A stretch of 64,000 nt of DNA. Origin: Actinosynnema sp. ALI-1.44. Its GTDB lineage: Bacteria > Actinomycetota > Actinomycetes > Mycobacteriales > Pseudonocardiaceae. The translations under genes were made by a program, and so were the position numbers. This document shows positions 26,026 to 36,060 of the stretch, piece after piece. The notes beneath the pieces were generated by a model. It ran no database searches. It was not told where the DNA came from and saw only the letters and a list, made by a program, of their open reading frames with translations. The stretch spans positions 62,001 through 126,000 of the forward strand of contig NZ_MTQO01000051.1 in assembly GCF_001984155.1 (NCBI RefSeq), read 5' to 3'. Within the stretch, counting starts at the first letter, position 1. The number at the start of each line of letters is the position of its first letter.

Positions 26026-28860
26026 TCAGTTCGGGAACACGAACCAGTAGAACGACACGGACGCCTTGGCACCGGCGCTGTCGGTCACGGTGACCGTCGG
26101 GTGGTAGTTCGCCCATGTGCTCGGGGTGCCGCTGATCAGCCCGGTGGCCGGGTTGACCGAGAGCCCGGCGGGCAGGTTGGTGGCGGTGAACCGGTACCCG
26201 CCGCTGCCGCCGCTCGCGTTGAGCTGCAAGCTGACCGCCTTGCCCCTGCTGCTGGTCTGCGTGCCGGGATCGGCCAGCGCGAGCGTGGTCGGGCCACCAC
26301 CGGTGACCGTCAGGGTGTACGTGGTCTGGCGGGTGACGTCGCCGCGCGTGCCGCTGACGGTGATCTTGTACTCACCGGCCGGGGTGGCCGCCGAGGTGCT
26401 GATCGTCAGGGTGGAACTGCCGCCCACGTCGACCTTGGCGGGGGTGAACGTCGCGGTGGCGCCGGACGGCAGGCCGCTGGCGGACAACGAGATGTCACCG
26501 GTGGGCGGATTGCCGCCGCCGACCTGCTCGTTGGCCCAGTCGCCCATGACGCCCCACAGCTTGCCGTGTGCGTTGTAGGACGCGCAGTCGGTGCGCAGCC
26601 AGGAGAACACACCGTAGATCTTGCCGTTGTAGTAGTACGGGCCACCGGAGTCGCCCTGGCAGAGACCGGCGCTGCCGTTGCCGTAGCCGTCGCAGAACAT
26701 GTACCGCGCGTCGAACTGCGAGCTGATGTTCTTGCAGTTCTGGTCGTCCGTTGTCGGCAGCACGATCTCGCGCAGCAGGGTGTTGCGGTTGGCGTCCTGC
26801 GAATCGGTCTTGCCGTAGCCGATCGCGGTGCCCCGCGTGCCCAACGGCAGGCTGTCGCTGGATTTCGCGATCGACGGGTACCGCATTCCCGCCGGGACCG
26901 GGATGTCGGTCTTCGTGACGATGACCGCGACGTCCCAGCCGATCCGCCACCCGTCGTTCGGGTCGTAGTTGGGGTGGGTCCGGTACTCCTCGATCTCGAT
27001 GCGGGTGCCCGTGTTGGTCGCGGCCAGGTCGTCACGCCCGTACACGAGGTACTTCGGCTCGCCCTGCGCGAACTTGCAGTGCGCGGCGATCAGCACAAGC
27101 CGTTTGCCCACAACCGATCCGGTGCAGGATTGCTCCTGCGGCCGTGCACCGCCGGTGCGGTGCTGCGAGATGATGAACGGGTACTTCGCGACCGTGGTCG
27201 GCGAGCCGCCGATCACGCCAGGGCCCGAACCGGCCCCAAATCCCGGCACGGCGGTGGCTTTCACCGTGCTCGACGTCGACCCACCGGCCGCGACGGATCC
27301 GCTGCCGGGGTCGGTGCTCAGGCTGAAGTCGTTGGACACCTGGCCCTTGACCGTCAACGACACCTCGGTGGTGCGGGTGACGTCAGTTCCCTTGCCGGTC
27401 ACGGTGACGCGGTACGTGCCGGGGCTGGCGGTGGCCGACGCGTTGAGCGTCAACGTGGCGGAATTGCCCGCGGTGACAGCGGACGGGTCGAACGCGGCCG
27501 TCACGCCCGACGGCAGACCACTGGCCGACAGCGCCACGTTCTGCGTGGAGCCGCGGGTGATGGTGGTGTTGACCGTGCTGGTGCCCGACGCGCCCGGGTC
27601 GATGCTGACCGACGCGGGGCTGGCCGCCATGCTGAAGTCGTTCGTGGCGGGCGGCGTGGTCGGGACGTACAGCAACCGATTCGGCGTGCCCTGCCGGATA
27701 CCGGTCATCTTGCCGGTGGTGGCGTTGTCGACGACCCACTTCTTCAGGTCCGCCGGTGATGCGGAGGGCTGCTCGCCCAGCCGCAGTGCCAACGCGCCCG
27801 CGACGTGCGGGGCGGCCATCGAGGTGCCGGACTTCTGGCCGTACGCGGAGTTGGAGCTGTTGACCGACGAGTCGATGTTGCTGCCCGGTGCGAACAGATC
27901 CGTGCACGGGCCGTCGTTGGAGTCACCGGCACGCTGGTCGTTGCTGGTGGAGTTGGCCACGCGCACACCGGTCTCGACGCGGCTGCCGGGGCCGTAGTCG
28001 CAGGCGTTGCCGCCGTTGTTGCCCGTGATCAGCGCCCACTGCACGCCGGAGGCGATGGCGCCCTTGATCGCGTCCACGCCGATGCTCGGGTCGTCGGCGT
28101 AGACACTCATGTTCGCCACGGCCGGTTTGACCGCGTTCTTGGCGACCCACTCGGCACCGACGATGATGTCGCTGTCCTTGCCGGTGGACTGGCAGCCGAG
28201 GATGCGCACCGCCCACAGGGTCGCTTTCTTGGCCACGCCACGGGTCTTGCCACCGACGATGCCCGACACGTGCGTGCCGTGGCCCTGTTTGGCGGAGTCG
28301 CAGTCGTCGCCGTTGGTCGGCGGCTGGACGAAGTCGGCGCCGAACTTCGCGCGGCCCTCGAACTCCTGGTGGGTGTAGCGGATCCCGGTGTCGACGATGT
28401 AGACGTTCACGCCCGCACCGGCGGTGGCCGGGTAGCTGTACTTCCTGTCGAGCGGCAGGTCACGCTGGTCGACGCGGTCAAGGCCCCAGTTCGGCGGGTT
28501 GTCCTGGACGTCGGCGGCCCGTGCGGTGCCCGACTGGGTCACCGAGGCGACGTCGGGGCTCGCGGCGAGACGACGGGCCTGCCGCTCGTCGAGGTTCTCC
28601 ACGACGAACCCGCGCATGACCTTCTCGAGCACGTGGGTCGCGGTGCCGCCGTAGCGGTTTGTCAGCGAGCTCGCGGTGGCAGCCGCGTTGGTGGAACGAG
28701 CGTTGTCGTTCAGCTTGACGACGTACACGCCGGGCACGGGGTTCTTCGCCGCGACCCGGACCTGGCCCTCAGGTTCGGCGGCTGACGCCGGTGCGGCCAA
28801 CGCCGTGACTGTCACGGCCGCCAAGGCGGCCGCGAGCAGGGTTCTTGGTGTGCAGGGCAT
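26026..28860 (-). CDS. Secreted dual protease: subtilisin (S8) with a trypsin-like (S1) domain nested in an Ig-like domain
   Basis: A 944-residue secreted protein from ATG 28860 (GGGAG upstream). Order: signal peptide (1-28); I9-type propeptide (about 45-115); S8 domain with Asp in VYIVDTGIRYTH, His in GHGTHVSG and Ser in SGTSMAAPHVAG (about 135-380); a complete Ig-like domain; the first half of a second one (FSLSTDPGSGSVAAGGSTSS); a full S1 domain with His in LIAAHCKF, Asp in WDVAVIVT and Ser in CQGDSGGPYYY; the second half of that Ig-like domain (SLSASGLPSGATATF); and a C-terminal putative Ig (He_PIG-type) domain. Both triads are complete. Two catalytic domains of different clans in one chain, one nested in a sandwich domain, is unusual. 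Confidence 0.9.
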   Translation of the reverse strand: MPCTPRTLLAAALAAVTVTALAAPASAAEPEGQVRVAAKNPVPGVYVVKLNDNARSTNAAATASSLTNRYGGTATHVLEKVMRGFVVENLDERQARRLAASPDVASVTQSGTARAADVQDNPPNWGLDRVDQRDLPLDRKYSYPATAGAGVNVYIVDTGIRYTHQEFEGRAKFGADFVQPPTNGDDCDSAKQGHGTHVSGIVGGKTRGVAKKATLWAVRILGCQSTGKDSDIIVGAEWVAKNAVKPAVANMSVYADDPSIGVDAIKGAIASGVQWALITGNNGGNACDYGPGSRVETGVRVANSTSNDQRAGDSNDGPCTDLFAPGSNIDSSVNSSNSAYGQKSGTSMAAPHVAGALALRLGEQPSASPADLKKWVVDNATTGKMTGIRQGTPNRLLYVPTTPPATNDFSMAASPASVSIDPGASGTSTVNTTITRGSTQNVALSASGLPSGVTAAFDPSAVTAGNSATLTLNASATASPGTYRVTVTGKGTDVTRTTEVSLTVKGQVSNDFSLSTDPGSGSVAAGGSTSSTVKATAVPGFGAGSGPGVIGGSPTTVAKYPFIISQHRTGGARPQEQSCTGSVVGKRLVLIAAHCKFAQGEPKYLVYGRDDLAATNTGTRIEIEEYRTHPNYDPNDGWRIGWDVAVIVTKTDIPVPAGMRYPSIAKSSDSLPLGTRGTAIGYGKTDSQDANRNTLLREIVLPTTDDQNCKNISSQFDARYMFCDGYGNGSAGLCQGDSGGPYYYNGKIYGVFSWLRTDCASYNAHGKLWGVMGDWANEQVGGGNPPTGDISLSASGLPSGATATFTPAKVDVGGSSTLTISTSAATPAGEYKITVSGTRGDVTRQTTYTLTVTGGGPTTLALADPGTQTSSRGKAVSLQLNASGGSGGYRFTATNLPAGLSVNPATGLISGTPSTWANYHPTVTVTDSAGAKASVSFYWFVFPN

Positions 28861-29009
28861 CTGGTTCACTCCCTCGGGTACTGGAGAGAACCGGAAGTTA
28901 GTCCGCGGCACCGGAGAGCTGAAGGACTATGTTCCCTGTCGGCACAGGCGCGTTGTCCGCGTCGAACCCGCAGGTCAACGGCGACTTCGCGAAACAGTTT
29001 TTCCCAGTT

Positions 29010-29912
29010 TCACCGCTCCCACCGCACGCCGACCGTGCCAGGCCGCACCGAGGGCGCGACCAGCGCGGTGGTTCCGGCGGCGCCGAGCCACAGATCCTCG
29101 GTGTACTTCTCCGGACCACGCAGCCCGGCCCGGTCGTAGCGGCGGACCCGGCCGGGCTGGGGGCCGACGAACCGCAGTTGCGCGGTGTACAGCCGGGTCG
29201 GCCGGGAGAACCGCCGGTACACGTGATCGAGCGGTTGTCCCATCGGCAGCCGCAGTGCGTACTCGATGACCGCGTGGTCGCCGCGGTTGAGCGGCCGGTC
29301 GAACAGGAACTCCGCCACCAGCGACCGGCTGGCCGTATCCCGGCGCAGCCGCCCGAGCCGGGAATAGGCCACGCCGACCAGCTCCGACGGCGGGTACGCC
29401 GGATCGTCGATCTCGTGGCACACCACGTAACGGTCGACGCGGTCGGCGTTGGCGCGCAACACCAACCGCGTCCGCTGCCGGTGCTCGCCGGTGTTCTCGT
29501 CGACGATCAGGGTGTCGTTGACGCTGAGGAAGTCCAGGTGCCCGTCCGACGCGGTCTCCAGCCCGGCCAGCAGCGGTCCGCACGACGGCAGCAACGCCTG
29601 CCGCGACAACGTGCCCGGTGGGCGCCCGGCCGAACGCCCCCTCGGCCTGCGCCCGCCGAGCAACGCGACGAGCGACGCCGGTGGCAGGCCGAGGATCTGT
29701 TCGAGCCCGCCGAGCGCGACCAGCGATTCGTCCCGTTCCGGCCTGCTCCGGCCGGTGCGCCAGTACGAGATCGCGGTCCGGCTCAGCGTCACGCCGTCCG
29801 CGGCGAGGCGGCCGCACAACCGTTCCATCGTCAGCCCGGACGCCTCGATGGCGGCGTCGAACGCCACGTCGAAGGGGCCGGTGCGCAGCAGCCGCCGCAT
29901 GTCCCTGTTCAT
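29010..29912 (-). CDS. XRE-family regulator with actinomycete-type C-terminal domain
   Basis: A 300-residue protein. An N-terminal helix-turn-helix (GLTMERLCGRLAADGVTLSR, then TAISYWRTGRSRPER) is followed by LVALGGLEQILGLPPASLVA, the usual XRE continuation in actinomycetes. The C-terminal 190 residues (from LDFLSVNDTLIVDENTGEHR) are strand-rich with no known motif and probably sense a ligand. An internal Met gives an alternative start 12 bases downstream. It lies 63 bases downstream of the dialkylglycine decarboxylase-like gene on the same strand and may be co-transcribed with it. Confidence 0.8.
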   Translation of the reverse strand: MNRDMRRLLRTGPFDVAFDAAIEASGLTMERLCGRLAADGVTLSRTAISYWRTGRSRPERDESLVALGGLEQILGLPPASLVALLGGRRPRGRSAGRPPGTLSRQALLPSCGPLLAGLETASDGHLDFLSVNDTLIVDENTGEHRQRTRLVLRANADRVDRYVVCHEIDDPAYPPSELVGVAYSRLGRLRRDTASRSLVAEFLFDRPLNRGDHAVIEYALRLPMGQPLDHVYRRFSRPTRLYTAQLRFVGPQPGRVRRYDRAGLRGPEKYTEDLWLGAAGTTALVAPSVRPGTVGVRWER

Positions 29913-29975
29913 CGTCCACCTGCCTGGGGCCAGCCGGGGATGAAAGGATCAAAGTAGCCCAGAGCGCCTGCTCAG

Positions 29976-31415
<1,440 letters not shown>

Positions 31416-31420
31416 CGAGC

Positions 31421-31894
31421 GTGGACAGCATTGATCGCGCAATAGTCGACCAACTGCGTCGCGACTGCCGGATGACCAACACCGAACTCGCGGACCGCGT
31501 CGGCCTGACGCCCTCGCCTTGCCTGCGCCGGGTCCGGCGGCTGGAGGAGGACGGCGTGATCCTCGGCTACCAGGCGCACGTCGCCCCCGGTGCCATCGAC
31601 CGGGGGTTCGAGGTCATCGTCGACCTCGAACTGGCCGACCAGGCGCAGGCCACGCTGGAACGGTTCGAGGCGGCGCTGGTGTCGTTCGACGAAGTGGTCG
31701 AGGTGCGCCGCATGTTCGGCGCGCCGGACTACCTCGCGCTGGTCGCTGTGGCCGACCTGCCCGCCTACGAGCGCTTCATGACCCAGCGGCTGACCGCACT
31801 GCCCGGCCTGGCGAAGATGCAGTCCCGGTTCGCGATGAAGACGCTGAAGTCGGCCGTCCCGCTGGCACCGGATCCGCGCACCCCGGCTGCTTGA
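31421..31894 (+). CDS. Lrp/AsnC-family transcriptional regulator
   Basis: A 157-residue single-module regulator from GTG 31421. The HTH is VDQLRRDCRMTNTELADRVG, then LTPSPCLRRVRRLEEDGVI. The RAM ligand domain is FEVIVDLELADQAQATLERF, then VVEVRRMFGAPDYLALVAVA. It is divergent from the dialkylglycine decarboxylase-like gene and probably activates it in response to an amino acid. Its 3' end overlaps the convergent lytic transglycosylase gene by 119 bases. Confidence 0.9.
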   Translation: MDSIDRAIVDQLRRDCRMTNTELADRVGLTPSPCLRRVRRLEEDGVILGYQAHVAPGAIDRGFEVIVDLELADQAQATLERFEAALVSFDEVVEVRRMFGAPDYLALVAVADLPAYERFMTQRLTALPGLAKMQSRFAMKTLKSAVPLAPDPRTPAA

Positions 31895-33086
31895 CATCGC
31901 CTTCCGCGAGCGGGTCGAGCACCTTGCCGACCACAGCCGAAACGTCACAGACCACATCGAGCAACGGTTCGACCGGCGACTCGGGGGCCGGTGGCGCCGG
32001 TTTGGTGCCGGTGGGCGGTGTTGTGGTGGGTGGCGTTGTGGATGGTGGAGTGGTGGACGGCGGTGGGGTGGTCGGGTTGCCGGACGGCGGCGGCGTGCCT
32101 GGCGGTGTCGTGCTCGGCGGTGGCGTCACCGGGCTGGTGCCGGTCGGCGGGGGAGTGGTGGGGGGCGGGGGTGTCGTGGTCGGCGCCGATGTGCTGCCGG
32201 TCGGGGCGTGGGGCGCGTCGGGCACGTACCCTGCCGGGACGACCGTGTCCGGGATGACCGATGTCCCGTTGGCGTACGCGGTCATCCATGACCGCACGAC
32301 GACCCGGTAGCCCTCCGAGTTGTTGTAGCTCAGGATCGCCTGGTCGACGCCGTTCGGCGTGGCCAGGTCGCGGTTGTCCGCACAGAGGTAGCGGGCGGCG
32401 GACAGGGCCGCGTCGAACACGTTGTGCGGGTCGGCGGTGTTGTCACCGTTGTTGTCCGAGGACCAGTTCTGCCACGTGGTCGGGATGAACTGCATCGGCC
32501 CGACCGCCCGGTCCCACACCGTGTCGCCGTCGAGGCGGCCGCCGTCGGTGTCCGGGATCCTGGCGAAGCCGACACCGTCGAGTGCCGGGCCCAGGATCGG
32601 GGCCAGGGTGGTGCCGTTCTTGTCGACCTGGCCGTTGCGGGCGTGGTTCGTCTCGACCTTGCCGATCGCCTCGAGCAGTTCCAGCGGCAGGTGGCAGCCC
32701 GGCTGCGCCTGGTCGATCCGGTCACGGGCGGCCTCGTAGGCGTCCAGGACCCGCGAGGGTACGGCTCCGGCGAACACGACCGGTACCACCGGTTCCGGAG
32801 CGGGCTTGTCGATGTCGTCGGCTTTCTTGTCCTCACGGAACTGCGCGGCCGGTGCCTGCGAATTCGGGACGTCCGGCACGCTCGGTGGTACGACGAAGGA
32901 CCCGGCGAGCCGTTGGTTCTGGTCGTATCTGCCCACGGGTCCCGACGTCATGGCGACCAGCACGGCGCTCGCGGTGACCACTGCGGCCGGGATAGTCCAC
33001 TTCGGACCACGGGGGAACGGCATGCAGCGGATGGTGTCCGTGTTCCGGTGCGCCCGCAACTCGTCGACCAGTGGATGAGACGTCAT
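31776..33086 (-). CDS. Membrane-anchored lytic transglycosylase with Thr/Pro-rich tail
   Basis: A 436-residue protein starting at ATG 33086. A single N-terminal membrane helix (IPAAVVTASAVLVAMTSG) anchors it. The SLT-type catalytic domain (about 125-270) has the Glu in AIGKVETNHARNG and the motif VGPMQFIPTTWQNW, so it should cleave peptidoglycan glycan strands outside the membrane. A long Thr/Pro/Ser-rich segment follows, a likely target of the neighbouring O-mannosyltransferase. The last 40 residues are read antisense through the 3' end of the Lrp gene; they are compositionally odd and suggest an original stop was lost or lay earlier. Confidence 0.88.
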   Translation of the reverse strand: MTSHPLVDELRAHRNTDTIRCMPFPRGPKWTIPAAVVTASAVLVAMTSGPVGRYDQNQRLAGSFVVPPSVPDVPNSQAPAAQFREDKKADDIDKPAPEPVVPVVFAGAVPSRVLDAYEAARDRIDQAQPGCHLPLELLEAIGKVETNHARNGQVDKNGTTLAPILGPALDGVGFARIPDTDGGRLDGDTVWDRAVGPMQFIPTTWQNWSSDNNGDNTADPHNVFDAALSAARYLCADNRDLATPNGVDQAILSYNNSEGYRVVVRSWMTAYANGTSVIPDTVVPAGYVPDAPHAPTGSTSAPTTTPPPPTTPPPTGTSPVTPPPSTTPPGTPPPSGNPTTPPPSTTPPSTTPPTTTPPTGTKPAPPAPESPVEPLLDVVCDVSAVVGKVLDPLAEGDVKQPGCADPVPAGRPTSASSSRTGTASSPGRAVRSAAGS

Positions 33087-33224
33087 CCGGCGGAACGAAA
33101 TGCACACGAACGGAGTACAAGTGTCACCGTTGTGCCTGGACAAGCCGGTTCGCGGCGACGCGGAGGGGAAGATCAAGCCGAACACTTTCGAATGACGCCG
33201 AAAATCCCCGGCCACCGCCGGACG

Positions 33225-34784
33225 TCAACGCCAGGACGGCAGCCAGAGTTCGGCCTGCCACCGCGCCTCGGTGATCGGATCGGCGTTGAGGATCGGCCAC
33301 AGCCACAGGAAGTTGGCCACCACGAGTCCTATGTAGAGCGCGACGACCAGCAGCCCGGTGCCCCGCCGTTCGACGCCTTCCCGCGCGGTGCCGAGGACCT
33401 GCCCCAGCACCAGCACGAGGCCGAGGACGAGGAACGCGGACGCCGGCGTCATGTAGAAGAAGTACATCTGCCGGTCCACGTTGAGAAACCACGGCAGCAG
33501 ACCGGCCAGGTAGGCCACCAGCACGGCGGCGTAGCGCCAGTCGAGCCGGAAGACCGAGCGCCACAGGGCCCACGCGAGCATCGGCAGCGCCAGCCACCAC
33601 ATCGCCGGGGTGCCGATCAGCATGGTCGCGCGCACGCATTTCGGCTCGCCGCAGCCGGTGGCGGCGGTGTCGAGGAAGTAGAGCATCGGCCGCAGCCCCA
33701 TCGGCCACGTCCACGGCTTGGACTCCCACGGGTGCGGCTTGTCGACCGGCGTGGTCAGCGTCTCGTGGAACTTGAGCACGTCCGTGCTGTACTCGAACAG
33801 CGAGCGCAGCGCCGCGGGCACGATGTCCAGGAAGGATCCTGTGTCACCGGCCAGGTGCCGGTTCACCGCGGTCTCGCTGGCGTACCACGCCCACCACGTG
33901 CCGAGGTACACCAGCACCGGGACCAGCAGCAGGGCCCACACCGCGGGCACCAGGTCCCGGCGGACCACGCCGAGCCACGGATGCGCGACCCCGGCCGCGC
34001 GCCGCGCGGTGACGTCCCACAAAACGACCAGCACAGCGAACCCGGCGACCCAGTACACCCCGGACCATTTCACGCCGCACGCGAGACCGAGCGCCACGCC
34101 GGCGCCCAGGCGCCACCAGCGGAACCCGAGCCGCGGGCCGTAGTTCGACTCGGTCGCCCAGCCTTCCCGCACCGCGATCGCGAGCCGTTCCCGTGTCTGG
34201 TCGCGGTCGGCAAGGACACAGCCGAACGCGGCGAGCACGAAGAACGCCAGGAAGATGTCCAGCATCGCCATCCGGCTCATCAGGTGCACGACGCCGTCGC
34301 AGATGAGCAGCACCCCGGCGACCGCGCCGAGCAGCGTCGAGCGGGTCAGCCGCCGGGCGATCCGGACGATCATCAGGACCATCAGGGTGCCCGCGGCCGC
34401 GGCGGCGAACCGCCAGCCCCAGCCGCTGTAGCCGAACAGCGCCTCGCCGAGCGCGATAAGTTGCTTGGCCAGCGGCGGGTGCACCGTCAGGTTGAACCCC
34501 GGGTTGTCCTCGACCCAGCCGTTGCGCAGCATCTGCCACGCGTTCGCCGCGTAGTACTTCTCGTCGAAGACCGGTGTGCCGCGCGGGTCGGTGGGGGTGC
34601 CGAGGTTCTGGAAGCGGACCCAGCCGCCGACGACCGCCAGCACACCCGCGACCAGCCAGCCGCGCAACCGGTCGCCGGGTAACGCGCGACCGATCAGCGC
34701 GCCGACCGCGCTCGTCGGCGACGGCGAAATCGGCGGCGGCGAGGTCGGCGGCGGGCCGGATTCGGCCAACTGGTCGTGCTGCAC
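33225..34784 (-). CDS. pmt: Protein O-mannosyltransferase (PMT family)
   Basis: A 519-residue polytopic membrane enzyme with the GT39 signature: the Asp-Glu motif on the first external loop (TPVFDEKYYAANAW), LTVHPPLAKQLIALGEALFG, and a C-terminal set of helices ending WPILNADPITEARWQAELWL. It transfers mannose from polyprenyl-phosphate mannose to Ser/Thr of secreted proteins, as its mycobacterial counterpart does. The Thr/Pro-rich transglycosylase is encoded 138 bases downstream on the same strand. The start at GTG 34784 gives a cytoplasmic Pro/Ser-rich head. The usual actinobacterial neighbour rsmI is not adjacent here. Confidence 0.92.
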   Translation of the reverse strand: MQHDQLAESGPPPTSPPPISPSPTSAVGALIGRALPGDRLRGWLVAGVLAVVGGWVRFQNLGTPTDPRGTPVFDEKYYAANAWQMLRNGWVEDNPGFNLTVHPPLAKQLIALGEALFGYSGWGWRFAAAAAGTLMVLMIVRIARRLTRSTLLGAVAGVLLICDGVVHLMSRMAMLDIFLAFFVLAAFGCVLADRDQTRERLAIAVREGWATESNYGPRLGFRWWRLGAGVALGLACGVKWSGVYWVAGFAVLVVLWDVTARRAAGVAHPWLGVVRRDLVPAVWALLLVPVLVYLGTWWAWYASETAVNRHLAGDTGSFLDIVPAALRSLFEYSTDVLKFHETLTTPVDKPHPWESKPWTWPMGLRPMLYFLDTAATGCGEPKCVRATMLIGTPAMWWLALPMLAWALWRSVFRLDWRYAAVLVAYLAGLLPWFLNVDRQMYFFYMTPASAFLVLGLVLVLGQVLGTAREGVERRGTGLLVVALYIGLVVANFLWLWPILNADPITEARWQAELWLPSWR

Positions 34785-34962
34785 CCTCGTGGTGTCCCCC
34801 GTACAGACGATTCACCCACTGCTCGAACGATCATGTCACTTCGCGTGGTCGTGGTTCAGCCGGGGCACCACCTGGATCAGCGATCCCCTGTGTTCATCCG
34901 AACAGGGAGCATTGAGGACGGTGGTCGCGGGTACCCAGCAGTTCGCTTTCGGGAGGTTGGCG

Positions 34963-35130
34963 ATGGGAAAACACCGGCTCGACAAGGGCGACGACAACTC
35001 CAAGTGGGGAGGGCCCGATCTGGTCACGGAGCTCGACGGCCAGCAACCGACGACACATTCGGCTGGTGACCGCGGCAGCGGGGCCGCCGACGACCAGTCC
35101 GGGTCGACACCCGATTCACCCAGACGGTAA
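34963..35130 (+). CDS. Small hydrophilic protein of unknown function (55 residues)
   Basis: An unusually good ribosome site (GGGAGG, six bases before ATG 34963) supports this short gene, encoding MGKHRLDKGDDNSKWGGPDL and a Gly/Asp/Ser-rich disordered tail. There is no signal peptide, membrane helix or Cys. It stands divergent from the O-mannosyltransferase and ends 37 bases before a palindromic site. I do not recognise it. Confidence 0.55.
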   Translation: MGKHRLDKGDDNSKWGGPDLVTELDGQQPTTHSAGDRGSGAADDQSGSTPDSPRR

Positions 35131-35167
35131 CCCCGAGGAGTGATACGGGAGTGCACCATCGGGCTTG

Positions 35168-35179
35168 ATAATATACGAT
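35168..35179. promoter_or_regulatory. Degenerate copy of the MoaF palindrome
   Basis: ATAATATACGAT matches the perfect palindrome at 36010-36021 in 10 of 12 positions and lies just after the MoaF stop. With the other copy it brackets the gene. Confidence 0.35.
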
Positions 35180-35183
35180 CCGG

Positions 35184-35972
35184 TCAGGGGCTGGCCGGAT
35201 CGAGGGCATCGGGGTGGACGGTGGTGCTCAGCAGCCGCCCGTGCGCGCCGAAGGTGAAGTGGGTCGGGTGCTCGCCGGACTCGTCGAGTCCGAAGAGCGC
35301 GCCGTGGGAGCGCAGCGCACGGGCGTCGCGGTGGTCGGCGATGGTCACCGCCGCGCACGGGATCACCTTCTCCCTCCAGGTGAAGACATAGATCCCCGGC
35401 CGGACCTGGTACACCGAGTTCTCGTCGGTGTCGGCGAGGCCGCGTTCCGGGCCTGCCAGGCACTGCCACGTGTACCAGTGCGGGCTGAGGTACACGTGCT
35501 CGTAGGCGTGGTCTTCGCTGTACACCCACATCGCCCGGCGTCCGATCAGCGTCGTGCTCGGTGCGATCGCCGCGCCGCGCACGGCGGCGCCGGAGATCGT
35601 GCCGGGCCGGAACTCCTGGGTCACGCGCGGGGTGCCGCTGTCGTTGATCCGTGTCGTGACGACCAGGGTCCGGCCGTCACGGACGTCGAGAAAGAGCGAG
35701 ACGGCCTCGCGCGGGTCGGCCGCGGCGTGGAACTGGACGTAGTAGAGGTCGTCGTCGGCGAGGAAGGTCTCGCAGGCGGCGGTCGCGCCGTCCCACTCGA
35801 CGTCCGATCCGCTGAACCTGGCCGTTCGCGCCGGTGCGCCGGTGTCCCCGTCGTCGTCGATGGTGAACGTCCGGCCGTCGAGGTCGTCGACCGCGGGAGC
35901 CTTGTACGCGTCGAACCCGGGGGCGAGCCCTTCGAGGGGGAGCCAGGTCGAGGTGTCGGAGAGGGTCGTCAC
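35184..35972 (-). CDS. moaF: MoaF-like protein
   Basis: A 262-residue protein with two similar lipocalin-like halves (FTIDDDGDTGAPARTARFSG, then WDGATAACETFLADDDLYYV; and HVYLSPHWYTWQCLAGPERG, then YVFTWREKVIPCAAVTI), the pattern of MoaF. MoaF is associated with molybdoenzyme operons, but its biochemical role is not established; no molybdenum cofactor genes lie nearby. Translation starts at GTG 35972 with GAGGTAG upstream. A perfect 14-bp palindrome in its promoter indicates control by a dimeric repressor not encoded beside it. Confidence 0.75.
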   Translation of the reverse strand: MTTLSDTSTWLPLEGLAPGFDAYKAPAVDDLDGRTFTIDDDGDTGAPARTARFSGSDVEWDGATAACETFLADDDLYYVQFHAAADPREAVSLFLDVRDGRTLVVTTRINDSGTPRVTQEFRPGTISGAAVRGAAIAPSTTLIGRRAMWVYSEDHAYEHVYLSPHWYTWQCLAGPERGLADTDENSVYQVRPGIYVFTWREKVIPCAAVTIADHRDARALRSHGALFGLDESGEHPTHFTFGAHGRLLSTTVHPDALDPASP

Positions 35973-36008
35973 GATATCGCTACCTCACTGTGCGCAATGG
36001 GGAGGAGA

Positions 36009-36022
36009 TATCGTATACGATA
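36009..36022. promoter_or_regulatory. Perfect 14-bp palindrome upstream of moaF
   Basis: TATCGTATACGATA lies 37 bases upstream of the MoaF start in an AT-rich patch that stands out from the surrounding sequence. It is a typical size and symmetry for a TetR-type operator. Confidence 0.6.
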
Positions 36023-36060
36023 GGCCAACGGGGGTGGTCCGGCAATGGGTCAGCTGCGGG

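Noticed and set aside
25339-27759. 806-codon frame antisense to the dual protease
   Set aside because: Composition is that of a shadow frame; the opposite strand encodes two complete catalytic triads.
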